From CBFGTV01 sp965652145 (GTDB lineage: Bacteria; Bacillota; Clostridia; Peptostreptococcales; Natronincolaceae): DNA of 15,099 nucleotides. The translations under genes were made by a program, and so were the position numbers. The notes under the pieces were generated by a model. That model was not told where the DNA came from and did no database searches. It was given only the letters and a program-made list of their open reading frames with translations. Of this stretch, positions 6,948 to 14,842 are shown one piece after another; the first letter of the stretch is position 1; every line of letters starts with the position of its first letter. The stretch spans positions 1 through 15,099 of the forward strand of contig CBFGTV010000081.1 of the NCBI GenBank assembly GCA_965652145.1. Direction: 5' to 3'.

Positions 6948-8705
6948 TTATAATACTCTGGTTTTTCCACTATAGACAAGGCCAGTGGCGGCATCCAGGG
7001 TAACAATATCACCTGTCTTGAGCCTTTGGCATGCCTCTTGTACCCCCACTACAGTGGGAATACCATAATTTAATCCAACAATGGCACCAGGACTGGTTAG
7101 TCCCCCTTCTTCCGTAATAATTCCCCCTGCTATTTCAATTAATGAGATCAGATCCTTATCGGCGGTTGAAGTAACTAAAATATCTCCCTTTTGGAAGCCC
7201 TCTCTGCTTTCAGGATTTTGATTTACCACATGAACCCTGCCGGTAACTGATTTTTTACCGACCCCTGAGCCCGATACAATAACATCACCAACAATATGAA
7301 CCTTGATCAGGTTGGTGGTGCCTACATAGCCTACAGGTACTCCGGCGGTGATAACAACCAAATCTCCCCGCTTAATAAGGTCTCCCTCAAGGGATTTTTG
7401 TACTGATTGGTCAATTACATCATCGGTAGACTGTAGCGGCTCCGTTAATACCGTATAAACCCCCCAGGTCAAGCTCATTCTTCTTCTCACCCGCTCGCTG
7501 ACGGTGGCAGCAATGATAGGGGCCTTGGGTCTGAACTTTGAAACCATCCTGGCTGTATAACCAGATGAGGTGGCTGTAATAATGGCGGAAGCCTCCAGGT
7601 CTGTGGCTGTGCTGACGGTTGCATGGCTAATAGCATCGGTTACTGTAATCTCTCTATCTAAGGATTTGCTCTTAATTAGATTCTTGTAATCAATAGCAGC
7701 CTCTGTACGCTTTGCTATATCTGACATAATTCTAACTGCCTCTAGGGGATATTTTCCTGCTGCCGTTTCTCCGGAAAGCATAATGGCATCGGTACCGTCG
7801 AAAATGGCATTGGCCACATCCGTTACTTCTGCTCGGGTGGGTCGGGGGTTTCTGATCATAGAATCAAGCATCTGGGTGGCAGTAATAACAGGTTTTCCCG
7901 CCTTGTTGCACAGACGAATCATTTCTTTTTGTACTAGCGGAATTTCCTGAGTTGGAATTTCGACTCCCAAATCACCCCGGGCCACCATAATACCATCGGA
8001 AACCTCGATAATTTCTGCAAGATTATCGACACCCTCTTGATTTTCTATTTTAGAGATTATTTGGATATGTTCAGCATTATTTTCCTCTAAAATCTTTCTG
8101 ATGGCCAATACATCCGATGCCTTTCTTACGAAGGAGGCAGCGATAAAATCAATGTCCATCTTAATTCCAAATTCTATATCCCCACGATCCTTTTCGGTTA
8201 TGGCCGGCAGGTTGATTTTTACACCGGGAACATTGACTCCCTTGTGGTTTTTAACAATTCCTGCATTCTTTACGACACACAGTAAATCAGTATCATTGAC
8301 TACCTTTTGTACCTTTAGTTCAACCAGGCCGTCATCGATCAGAATAGAATCACCTTCTACCACATCCTTGGCTAAACCATTGTAGCTGACAGAGCAAATG
8401 CTTTTGTCTCCCAGTACATCTCTGGTGGTAATGGTAAATTCCTGGCCTTCCTCTAAAAATACTTCCGGGTCTTTAAATTTGCCGGTTCTGATCTCTGGCC
8501 CCTTGGTGTCAAGAATAATGGCTACAGGTACCTTTAATTCTGATCTAACGGCCTTAATGGTTTCAATTCGTTTTGCATGCTCCTCATGGTCGCCATGGGA
8601 AAAGTTTAATCTGGCTACATTTAAACCGCTTTTGACCAGCTCTGTAAAGACCTCTTTCTTCTCACTGGCCGGTCCGATCGTACATACTATTTTCGTTTTT
8701 CTCAT
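6948..8705 (-). CDS. pyk: Pyruvate kinase with C-terminal PEP-utilising-type domain
   Basis: It catalyses the last glycolytic step, phosphoenolpyruvate plus ADP to pyruvate plus ATP. The 585-aa length matches Bacillus-type enzymes with an extra C-terminal domain. Catalytic features are intact: R32 in A-R-L-N-F-S-H-G, K219 and E221 in I-S-K-I-E-N, D245 in A-R-G-D-L-G, and T277 in T-A-T-Q-M-L. The alpha/beta regulatory domain spans about 350-470. The appended domain (about 475-585) resembles the swivelling phosphohistidine domain of PEP-utilising enzymes. Here its usual T-S-H motif reads T-S-P (P539), codon CCT, one base from His CAT. The C-terminal domain is not needed for basic catalysis in characterised homologues, so activity is expected. 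The ATG at 8705 follows GAGGGGG, 16 bases downstream of the pfkA stop; the two are clearly one operon. Confidence 0.97.
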   Translation of the reverse strand: MRKTKIVCTIGPASEKKEVFTELVKSGLNVARLNFSHGDHEEHAKRIETIKAVRSELKVPVAIILDTKGPEIRTGKFKDPEVFLEEGQEFTITTRDVLGDKSICSVSYNGLAKDVVEGDSILIDDGLVELKVQKVVNDTDLLCVVKNAGIVKNHKGVNVPGVKINLPAITEKDRGDIEFGIKMDIDFIAASFVRKASDVLAIRKILEENNAEHIQIISKIENQEGVDNLAEIIEVSDGIMVARGDLGVEIPTQEIPLVQKEMIRLCNKAGKPVITATQMLDSMIRNPRPTRAEVTDVANAIFDGTDAIMLSGETAAGKYPLEAVRIMSDIAKRTEAAIDYKNLIKSKSLDREITVTDAISHATVSTATDLEASAIITATSSGYTARMVSKFRPKAPIIAATVSERVRRRMSLTWGVYTVLTEPLQSTDDVIDQSVQKSLEGDLIKRGDLVVITAGVPVGYVGTTNLIKVHIVGDVIVSGSGVGKKSVTGRVHVVNQNPESREGFQKGDILVTSTADKDLISLIEIAGGIITEEGGLTSPGAIVGLNYGIPTVVGVQEACQRLKTGDIVTLDAATGLVYSGKTRVL

Positions 8706-8721
8706 TTTATTTCCCCCTCGG

Positions 8722-9681
8722 TTAAATAGATAAAATATTCGCTAGGTTACAGGTTTCGGCATCAAAATTGTAATCGGTATTAAATACCTCTTCAAAGTCT
8801 ACATCAATTATTTCTTTACCTCTAATACCAATGGCTCGGGCTGCCTTGCCCTCCAGTAATAAATCCACTGCCCTGGCCCCCATCTTGCTGGCAATAATCC
8901 GGTCAAAGGCAGTTGGACTACCACCCCGTTGAATATGGCCCAAAATGGTAACTCTTGTTTCAATGCCTGTTTTTTCCTCTATTTCCTTTCCAATCTCCAT
9001 GGCACCGCCTACACCCTCTGCCAGTACAATGATACTATGTAGTTTACCACGATTTCTGCCATTTATGAGTTTTTTACACACTTTATCAAGATCAAAGGTC
9101 TGTTCAGGAACAATAATACTTTCTGCTCCTCCGGCCAGGCCTGCAAAAAGGGCAATATCACCACAATGCCTTCCCATTACTTCTATGATGTTGGCCCGGC
9201 CATGGGAAGTGGAGGTGTCTCTGATCTTTCCAATGGCATCAATCACCGTATTGATGGCGGTATCAAAGCCAATGGTGTAGTCTGTATAACGCAGGTCATT
9301 GTCAATGGTGCCTGGTAAACCAATGGTGGGTACTCCCAGTTCACTCAGCCTCTGGGCCCCCCTGTAGGAACCGTCGCCTCCAATGACCACAATTCCATCA
9401 ATTCCAAAAATCTTAATGGTATAGCTGGCCTTTTTTCGACCTTCCTCCGTCATAAATTCTTCACTTCTGGCGGTTTGCAGCATGGTTCCGCCTCGATGAA
9501 TGATATCTGCCACAGAGGATAAATTCATTTCCTCCATTAAACCATGAATTAAACCATGGTAGCCTTGCTTTATGCCAATTACCTTGCAGCCCCTGTAAAT
9601 TGCATTTCTGACAACTGCCCGTATGGCAGCGTTCATGCCCGGCGAGTCTCCACCGCTGGTCAAAACACCAATTGTTTTCAT
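8722..9681 (-). CDS. pfkA: ATP-dependent 6-phosphofructokinase
   Basis: It phosphorylates fructose 6-phosphate to fructose 1,6-bisphosphate, the committed step of glycolysis. The 319-aa length is that of the bacterial ATP-type tetrameric enzyme. The nucleotide loop G-G-D-G-S (101-105) has Gly at position 104, which indicates ATP rather than pyrophosphate as phosphoryl donor. The catalytic base is D127 in P-G-T-I-D-N-D. E-V-M-G-R-H-C-G-D forms the sugar-phosphate site, and R21 and R25 are in the allosteric-site helix. The ATG at 9681 is preceded by AGGAGG at 7-base spacing. It lies upstream of pyk in an operon, so the two regulated steps of glycolysis are made together. A GGGAC/GTCCC inverted repeat sits just before the ribosome binding site and may be a control element. 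Confidence 0.97.
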   Translation of the reverse strand: MKTIGVLTSGGDSPGMNAAIRAVVRNAIYRGCKVIGIKQGYHGLIHGLMEEMNLSSVADIIHRGGTMLQTARSEEFMTEEGRKKASYTIKIFGIDGIVVIGGDGSYRGAQRLSELGVPTIGLPGTIDNDLRYTDYTIGFDTAINTVIDAIGKIRDTSTSHGRANIIEVMGRHCGDIALFAGLAGGAESIIVPEQTFDLDKVCKKLINGRNRGKLHSIIVLAEGVGGAMEIGKEIEEKTGIETRVTILGHIQRGGSPTAFDRIIASKMGARAVDLLLEGKAARAIGIRGKEIIDVDFEEVFNTDYNFDAETCNLANILSI

Positions 9682-9705
9682 ATGTTAGCCTCCTCTTTGC
9701 CAATA

Positions 9706-9742
9706 GGGACTAATTTTGTCCCACAAATGACATTTTAGTCCC
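9706..9742 (-). promoter_or_regulatory. GGGAC/GTCCC inverted repeat in the pfkA leader
   Basis: An 8-bp inverted repeat, GGGACTAA (9706-9713) with TTAGTCCC (9735-9742), flanks a third half-site GTCCC (9718-9722) that could pair alternatively with the first. The repeat ends 12 bases before the AGGAGG of pfkA (9689-9694). No T-run follows on the minus strand, so it is not a simple terminator. It could be an operator or a leader structure that regulates glycolysis; this is inferred from position and symmetry only. Confidence 0.35.
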
Positions 9743-9779
9743 TTTTGAATTTTTGATTTTTTAAAAATTCCGGGTTTTA

Positions 9780-9971
9780 TTAATATCCCCTTTGCATTAA
9801 TATATGATGTGCCTCTTCGACCTCTGATCGGGGCACTAAAACCTCTGAGGTACCTTCTACATTATTTTTACTGATGGGTTTAACCTTTACTAAGAAGCCC
9901 TCTTCAACCAATAACCTTTGAATTACTTCAGCATCCTGCTTGGTGTTTGCCATATATACAACTGTCCACAT
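9780..9971 (-). CDS. Small DUF2007-like putative signal-transducing protein
   Basis: This 63-aa soluble protein has a ferredoxin-like beta-alpha-beta pattern: a beta start W-T-V-V-Y-M, a helix with Q-D-A-E-V-I-Q-R-L-L, G-F-L-V-K-V, then S-E-V-L-V-P and a final helix with E-E-A-H-H-I-L. This matches the small DUF2007 (putative prokaryotic signal-transducing) proteins often found beside pfkA in clostridia; a biochemical function is not established. There is no transmembrane segment. The ATG at 9971 is preceded by GGGAGG about 10 bases away, and a candidate extended -10 promoter lies further upstream. The gene ends 98 bases before pfkA with no terminator between them, so it is likely the first gene of the pfkA-pyk transcript. 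It is divergent from the PgpA-family gene. Confidence 0.75.
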   Translation of the reverse strand: MWTVVYMANTKQDAEVIQRLLVEEGFLVKVKPISKNNVEGTSEVLVPRSEVEEAHHILMQRGY

Positions 9972-10055
9972 GATGATTAGGCCTCCCTTTCAATTCATTT
10001 GTTCTCTATTTCAATGATATATACTCTTAAGACAAATCTTATCATGAATTTCTCT

Positions 10056-10064
10056 ATTGTACCA
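10056..10064 (-). promoter_or_regulatory. Candidate extended -10 promoter for the small gene and pfkA-pyk
   Basis: The minus strand reads TGGTACAAT, an extended -10 (TG-N-TACAAT), about 85 bases before the start at 9971. A second similar element, TGTTATAAT, lies at 10130-10122. Neither has a good -35, which extended -10 promoters can tolerate. Confidence 0.3.
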
Positions 10065-10180
10065 GGTAAAGAAAAACGATTCTATTTTAAAATTAAAGTT
10101 CCAAAATAAAATATATTTCATATTATAACATAGACCACATTTTTTTATCTATAGAATCTTTACAATGGGAGGGATGAATT

Positions 10181-10645
10181 TTGAAAAACTTTGTCGTCCA
10201 GCTGCTAAAGGACAGGGGAGTTAATCTAAGAGACATTGCTGAACTGGTTTATGAGCTTCAATCCGGCTATGGCCCATTGACCCTCGAGGAATGTGATGAT
10301 AGCATTGATCGGGTCCTTACCAAAAGAGAGGTACAAAATGCCGTTATCACAGGGGTGGTGCTGGATATTTATGCCGAAAAGAAGCTGCTTCCCCAACCAC
10401 TGCAGGAAATTTTAGAAAAGGACGAATCCCTATATGGTATTGATGAAATTTTGGCCCTTAGTATTACCAATATCTATGGCAGTATTGGCCTTACCAATTT
10501 TGGTTACCTTGATAAGGAAAAGGTGGGAATCCTTCAAAGCCTGTCCAACAATGAAGGAAAGGTCCACACCTTTTTAGATGATCTAGTGGCCGGTATTGCC
10601 GCTGCTGCCTCAGCCAGAATCGCCCATGCTAAGTTTGGCAGTTAA
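10181..10645 (+). CDS. PgpA/YutG family protein (phosphatidylglycerophosphatase A-like)
   Basis: This 154-aa protein closely follows the Firmicute YutG pattern. It has K-R-E-V near 48-51 with V-x-T-G-V-V-L-D after it, the Y-G-I-D-E-I block near 85-90, and the very conserved I-Y-G-S-I-G-L-T-N-F-G-Y-L-D-K block (98-112). It ends with D133-D134 in F-L-D-D-L-V-A-G-I-A-A, the acidic motif shared with phosphatidylglycerophosphatase A, which makes phosphatidylglycerol. Unlike E. coli PgpA it is short and lacks clear membrane segments, so the lipid-phosphatase role is inferred from family only. The start is TTG at 10181, supported by GGAGGG (10168-10173) at 7-base spacing; the nearby ATG at 10174 is out of frame. 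Its stop overlaps the convergent dnaE stop in TTAA. It separates dnaE from the pfkA unit. Confidence 0.85.
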   Translation: MKNFVVQLLKDRGVNLRDIAELVYELQSGYGPLTLEECDDSIDRVLTKREVQNAVITGVVLDIYAEKKLLPQPLQEILEKDESLYGIDEILALSITNIYGSIGLTNFGYLDKEKVGILQSLSNNEGKVHTFLDDLVAGIAAAASARIAHAKFGS

Positions 10646-13600
10646 TCAGCCCGTACATATTCCTCACCTAATTGATCTTTCAATGTAGTAATAAGGGCCT
10701 CATTAGGGCTTACCCATAGCTCTCGGGGGGCCCTGAGCTTTTTATTCTCGTATTTCAAGTATAGATAGACCGGCACATTCCCTTGATTTTCAAGAAGTGT
10801 CGGTTTTATTTTTTCAAATACTGCCAATTGCTGCCTGGATTCAAAGATCAAACGTAAGGGCTTAACCTTATCGTCAATTTGACCTTTTACCAAGGGGCCA
10901 ATCTTATTTACCAACACCTTTGGTGTTTCCTCCTCTTTAAAATTAAGGGTTCCCTCTACCAAGACGGGGATATCCTTTTCGAGAAGGCTCATGCTTCTGC
11001 TAAATATCTTGGGAAAAACAACACACTCTATGGTTCCATAGGGGTCCTCCAGGGTGATAAAGGCCATCAATTGATTGTTTTTGGTGGTTTTGGTCACACG
11101 ATCCACCACAATACCACCGATTCTCACCCTCAATCCATCCCTTAGGCTGCCCTCCTCCGGATGATCTGCCAGCTCCATAAGCTCATTGCTGTAAACCGAT
11201 ACAAAGGCCTTAAGCTCATCCTCATATTGAGAGAGGGGATGGCCGCTTACATACAGCCCCAGAACCTCCTTTTCCAAATTGAGCTTAATTTTTTCATCAA
11301 ATTCCTTTACCTGGGGCAGTAAATCCTCCTTCAGATTGATGCTGCCCTCTGCCTGCATATCAAAGAGCCCAATTTGCCCATGAATATTTCTACGGCGATT
11401 TTGATTAACACCCTCTAATATTCTTTCATAGCCTGCCAACAGCTGGGCCCGATAGACCTCAAGGCAATCAAAGGCCCCACACTTAATCAGGCTTTCCACT
11501 GCCCGCTTATTTAAATCCCTTGACTCTACCTTTTGACAGAAATCCTGAAAGCTGATGAAGGCTCCTTTAGTAACCCTGGCCCTGGCAATGGCTTCAATCA
11601 TACTGAAGCCCACATTTTTTACCGCTGCCAGCCCAAAGCGTATTTTTCCATCTTCAACGGTGAATTTGCTATAGCTTCGATTAATGTTAGGCTGTAAAAC
11701 TGCGATTCCCATCCGCTTGCAATCCTGAATATATTGGGCAATTTTTGAGGTGTTGCCCATAACGCTGGTCATCAGGGCTGCCATAAATTCCACCGGATAA
11801 TAGGCCTTTAAATAACCCGTCTGATAGGCCAGTACCGCATAGGCGGCCGCATGGGATTTATTAAAGGCATACTTGGCAAAGTCAATCATCTCGTCGTAAA
11901 TTTCATTGGCTACCTTTTCCGGCACCCCATTGCGTACACAGCCGGGCAGCTCTATGTTGCCCTGTTCATCCACCTTTCCGTGGATAAAATACTGCCTTTC
12001 CTCCTCCATAACATCCATCTTTTTCTTACCCATGGCCCGTCTCACCAGGTCACTACGACCATAGCTGTAGCCTGCCAGATCCCTTACTACCTGCATTACC
12101 TGTTCCTGATAGACCATACAGCCATAGGTCACATTAAGGATGGGTTCCAGCCTTTCATGCTTGTACTGAATTTTATCTGGATTATTTTTGTATTCAATAT
12201 ATTTTGGAATGGAATCCATTGGCCCGGGTCGATAAAGGGAAATGCCCGCAATAATATCCTCAAAGCAGTTGGGCTTTAATTCCTTTAAAAATTGGATCAT
12301 ACCGGCACTTTCCAATTGGAAGAGCCCTAGGGTATCACCACGGCTTATAAGCTCATATACCCCTGGGTCTTCATAGCCGATGACCGAAAAGTCGATTCCG
12401 ATGCCATGGTTTTCCTGAATCAGATTAAGGGCATCCTGAATAACCGTTAAGGTACGAAGCCCCAGAAAATCCATTTTTAATAGTCCCAGCTCCTCCAGGT
12501 GCCCCATGGTAAACTGGGTGGTGACGCTGTCATCATGCATATAAAGGGGCACGTATTGATCTAGGCTGCGCTTGGCAATTACCACACCAGCGGCATGGGT
12601 AGAGGCATGGCGGGGCATGCCTTCAAGCTTTTTAGCCATGTTGATTAAATAGCCGGCGTTTTCATCCTCCTCAGTCATCTGCCGGAGGATCGGGTTCATT
12701 TCCAGGGCCTTTTCAATGGTAATTCCCGGGGAAAAGGGTACCTGCTTGGCAATTTGATCCACTTCATTATAGGGCAGGTTAATGACCCGGCCTACGTCCC
12801 GAATGGCAGCTCTGGCCGCCATGGTTCCAAAGGTGATGATTTGAGCCACCTTTTCTTCTCCATATTTTTGCTTAACGTAGTCGATGACTTCTTCCCTTCG
12901 TTCGTAGCAAAAATCAATATCAATATCGGGCATTGAAATCCGTTCGGGATTTAAAAAACGTTCAAAAATCAGATTATACCGTATGGGATCTATATCTGTA
13001 ATTCCCAGGCAATAGGCAACAATGCTTCCTGCGGCACTGCCTCGCCCTGGCCCCACAGGAATGTGATGATCCTTTGCATACTTGATAAAGTCCCAAACAA
13101 TTAAAAAGTACTCTGTATAGCCCATTTCTTCGATAATTTTCAGTTCATATTCCAGCCGTTCCCTCAGCTCAGCCTCAATCGGATCATACCGCTTAGTCAG
13201 GCCCTTAAGACAAAGCTCCCTTAAATAACCATTGGTTGAATGACCCTGGGGAATCGTATATTCGGGTAGATGAATGGTATTGAAATCAAATTCAACATTA
13301 CATTTTTCTGCAATCAATACCGTATTGGCAATGGCCTCGGGGGCATAGGGAAAGAGGGCCTCCATTTCCTCCTTTGATTTTAAATAGAATTGATCATTGG
13401 GGAATTTTAACCGTTCTTGATCCTGTAGGGTTTTTCCGGTTTGAATGCACAGCAAAATGTCATGGGCCTCAGCATCCTCCTGATAAATGTAGTGGCTGTC
13501 ATTGGTTGCCACAAGGGGAATTTGGGTTTCACGGCTGAGCTTTACCAGCTGGGGGTTAATTTGCTTCTGCTCCGGCAGCTGATGGTCTTGTAATTCAAGA

Positions 13601-14112
13601 TAAAAATCCTCCCCAAAGGTTTCCTTCAGATCAAGGGCCATGGCCTTAGCCCTTTCATATTGGCCCTGCATCAGAAGCTGCTGAATATCACCAGCCAGGC
13701 AGGCGCTTAAAACAATTAAGCCACGGCTATGCTGCTTCAACAATTGATAGTCAATTCTGGGCTTATAGTAAAAGCCCTTGGTATAGGCCGCCGAAACCAG
13801 CTTGATTAGATTTTGGTATCCCTCATTATTTTTAGCCAGCAGCACCAAATGCCCCTGGTTTTTATCCTTAACCGGGTCCTTGTCCTCCATAGATCTGGCG
13901 GCTGTATACACCTCACAGCCAATAATGGGCTTAATCCCTTTTTTCAAGGCTGTCTTATAAAACTCGATAACACCAAACATCGTGCCATGGTCTGTAATGG
14001 CAATGGCGTTCATGCCCAATTCCTTGACCCGGTCCATTACCCGATTGATGGTGGTAAAACCGTCCAGCAGACTATATTCTGTATGAACATGGAGATGAAC
14101 AAATCCTCCCAT
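10642..14112 (-). CDS. dnaE: DNA polymerase III alpha subunit (DnaE)
   Basis: This is a replicative polymerase of the C family, 1156 aa, the usual DnaE length. The N-terminal PHP domain (about 1-210) keeps a full set of likely metal ligands: H8, H10, D41, H42, E67, H88, C138, D205 and H207. The polymerase core has G-P-G-R-G-S-A-A-G-S (354-363) and the catalytic acids D396 and D398 in P-D-I-D-I-D-F, plus D548 in K-M-D-F-L-G. A helix-hairpin-helix region follows at about 820-880. A clamp-binding motif Q913-x-x-L916-F917 comes next, then an OB-fold region at about 993-1075. No DnaQ-type exonuclease insertion is present, so this is DnaE rather than PolC. The ATG at 14112 has AGAGGTG upstream and a SigA-like promoter at 14145-14173. 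The 3' end overlaps the PgpA-family gene by four bases. Confidence 0.97.
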   Translation of the reverse strand: MGGFVHLHVHTEYSLLDGFTTINRVMDRVKELGMNAIAITDHGTMFGVIEFYKTALKKGIKPIIGCEVYTAARSMEDKDPVKDKNQGHLVLLAKNNEGYQNLIKLVSAAYTKGFYYKPRIDYQLLKQHSRGLIVLSACLAGDIQQLLMQGQYERAKAMALDLKETFGEDFYLELQDHQLPEQKQINPQLVKLSRETQIPLVATNDSHYIYQEDAEAHDILLCIQTGKTLQDQERLKFPNDQFYLKSKEEMEALFPYAPEAIANTVLIAEKCNVEFDFNTIHLPEYTIPQGHSTNGYLRELCLKGLTKRYDPIEAELRERLEYELKIIEEMGYTEYFLIVWDFIKYAKDHHIPVGPGRGSAAGSIVAYCLGITDIDPIRYNLIFERFLNPERISMPDIDIDFCYERREEVIDYVKQKYGEEKVAQIITFGTMAARAAIRDVGRVINLPYNEVDQIAKQVPFSPGITIEKALEMNPILRQMTEEDENAGYLINMAKKLEGMPRHASTHAAGVVIAKRSLDQYVPLYMHDDSVTTQFTMGHLEELGLLKMDFLGLRTLTVIQDALNLIQENHGIGIDFSVIGYEDPGVYELISRGDTLGLFQLESAGMIQFLKELKPNCFEDIIAGISLYRPGPMDSIPKYIEYKNNPDKIQYKHERLEPILNVTYGCMVYQEQVMQVVRDLAGYSYGRSDLVRRAMGKKKMDVMEEERQYFIHGKVDEQGNIELPGCVRNGVPEKVANEIYDEMIDFAKYAFNKSHAAAYAVLAYQTGYLKAYYPVEFMAALMTSVMGNTSKIAQYIQDCKRMGIAVLQPNINRSYSKFTVEDGKIRFGLAAVKNVGFSMIEAIARARVTKGAFISFQDFCQKVESRDLNKRAVESLIKCGAFDCLEVYRAQLLAGYERILEGVNQNRRRNIHGQIGLFDMQAEGSINLKEDLLPQVKEFDEKIKLNLEKEVLGLYVSGHPLSQYEDELKAFVSVYSNELMELADHPEEGSLRDGLRVRIGGIVVDRVTKTTKNNQLMAFITLEDPYGTIECVVFPKIFSRSMSLLEKDIPVLVEGTLNFKEEETPKVLVNKIGPLVKGQIDDKVKPLRLIFESRQQLAVFEKIKPTLLENQGNVPVYLYLKYENKKLRAPRELWVSPNEALITTLKDQLGEEYVRAD

Positions 14113-14144
14113 TTCTGCACCTCTTTTTCTTTTTTCCTACTTTC

Positions 14145-14173
14145 AATATATCAAAGGCTTGACCTTTGGGCAA
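14145..14173 (-). promoter_or_regulatory. SigA-like promoter of dnaE
   Basis: On the minus strand, -35 TTGCCC (14173-14168) is followed after exactly 17 bases by -10 TATATT (14150-14145). TG sits one base before the -10, giving an extended -10. Transcription would start near 14138, about 26 bases before the ATG at 14112. Confidence 0.6.
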
Positions 14174-14410
14174 CCGGTTAGATTGGGAAATAAAGCGCCA
14201 TAGCTTTCATATGTTTGGGTAAGGGCCTTATTACGAAGACTTCTCCTTTTCTAATTTTTTTTGATGGAATATTTTTCTTTAGTATTCAATTTTTTTGAAA
14301 GCTTCGGTTATTTTTAGCATAGCCCTTTCACCAGGGCAAATCAAGGGACTTCTTCCCCCTTTTTTCTAATAAAAAAGTGCTATTTCAATAAACAATTGTA
14401 ATCTGAAAGA
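14174..14410. other. Non-coding gap upstream of dnaE
   Basis: I find no supportable gene or known RNA family here. On the minus strand there is a second weak promoter-like pair, TTGATT (14344-14339) and TATGCT (14321-14316) at 17 bases, whose spacer holds a small hairpin (GCCCT/AGGGC). A 13-codon ATG frame (14320-14279) follows an AAAGG. Long A/T runs dominate the rest. If the upstream pair is real, dnaE would have a second, long leader. Confidence 0.3.
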
Positions 14411-14440
14411 AAAAATTCCCAGTTTTATCAACTGAGAATT
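14409..14440 (-). terminator. Terminator of the PrcB-like gene
   Basis: An 11-bp stem (14440-14430 with 14424-14414 on the minus strand) has a 5-base loop and one U-G wobble that forms only in the minus-strand RNA. It is followed by a short T-run. It lies 16 bases past the stop of the 101-aa gene. Confidence 0.7.
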
Positions 14441-14455
14441 AAAATTATTGATTCA

Positions 14456-14761
14456 TTACGAGTCAATTAATGTGATTTTATATTCTTCTTGAATGTTCTC
14501 TCCTTGTATGGCTTCAACCGCCACCTCATAGCTTGCCTTAGGTGTTTTAATTACCTGACAATAGATTTCATCCATGTCCGGATAGACCTTTTTGTAATAT
14601 ACTTTGATTTCCTTATCCTTCACTTCTACATCCTGTATTTGTATTTTGTATCCGGCACAGGGTTTTTTATCCCAGTAGACCTCTACCTTTAGCTTTCCGT
14701 TTTCTACCTTGTAAATTTTGTAGCTGACATCCTGATTAAGCTGATTCCTTTCTGCATTCAT
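14456..14761 (-). CDS. Small PrcB C-terminal-domain-like protein
   Basis: This 101-aa protein resembles the PrcB C-terminal domain (protease-complex subunit family). The characteristic order is seen: G-Y-K-I-Q-I-Q-D-V-E (37-46), a charged beta strand with K-V-Y-Y-K-K (53-58), then a C-Q-V-I-K-T-P-K-A-S-Y segment (68-78) leading to the last strands. In PrcB-like proteins this module is usually exported or attached to a longer protein. Here there is no signal peptide or membrane segment, so it is probably cytoplasmic, and no protease gene is adjacent. The ATG at 14761 lies 8 bases after GGGGAGGG; another ATG only two bases from that site is out of frame. The gene appears monocistronic with its own terminator. 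The family call is moderate and a function cannot be given. Confidence 0.6.
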   Translation of the reverse strand: MNAERNQLNQDVSYKIYKVENGKLKVEVYWDKKPCAGYKIQIQDVEVKDKEIKVYYKKVYPDMDEIYCQVIKTPKASYEVAVEAIQGENIQEEYKITLIDS

Positions 14762-14842
14762 AAGACATTCCCTCCCCTAATAGTATATTCCCGAAATCAT
14801 TAAAGTTTCTTTTAGGCCGAGGATTTTCCTATATTTTAGCAC

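Noticed and set aside
8101..8733. Open frames on the plus strand opposite pyk
   Set aside because: They mirror the pyk codon pattern, have no RBS or protein-like composition, and overlap a certain gene completely.
9747..9770. GAATTTTT/AAAAATTC hairpin as a terminator of the small gene
   Set aside because: The stem is all A/T except one pair and no T-run follows on the minus strand, so read-through into pfkA is expected.
11851..12279. 142-codon plus-strand frame opposite dnaE
   Set aside because: Antisense shadow of the conserved polymerase core, with no RBS or promoter.
14279..14320. 13-residue leader peptide upstream of dnaE
   Set aside because: Only a weak RBS, no conservation evidence, and the stronger dnaE promoter lies downstream of it.
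14316..14360. c-di-GMP riboswitch-like string (CAGGGCAAA) on plus
   Set aside because: The rest of the aptamer core and its pairing partners are missing, and no plus-strand gene follows.
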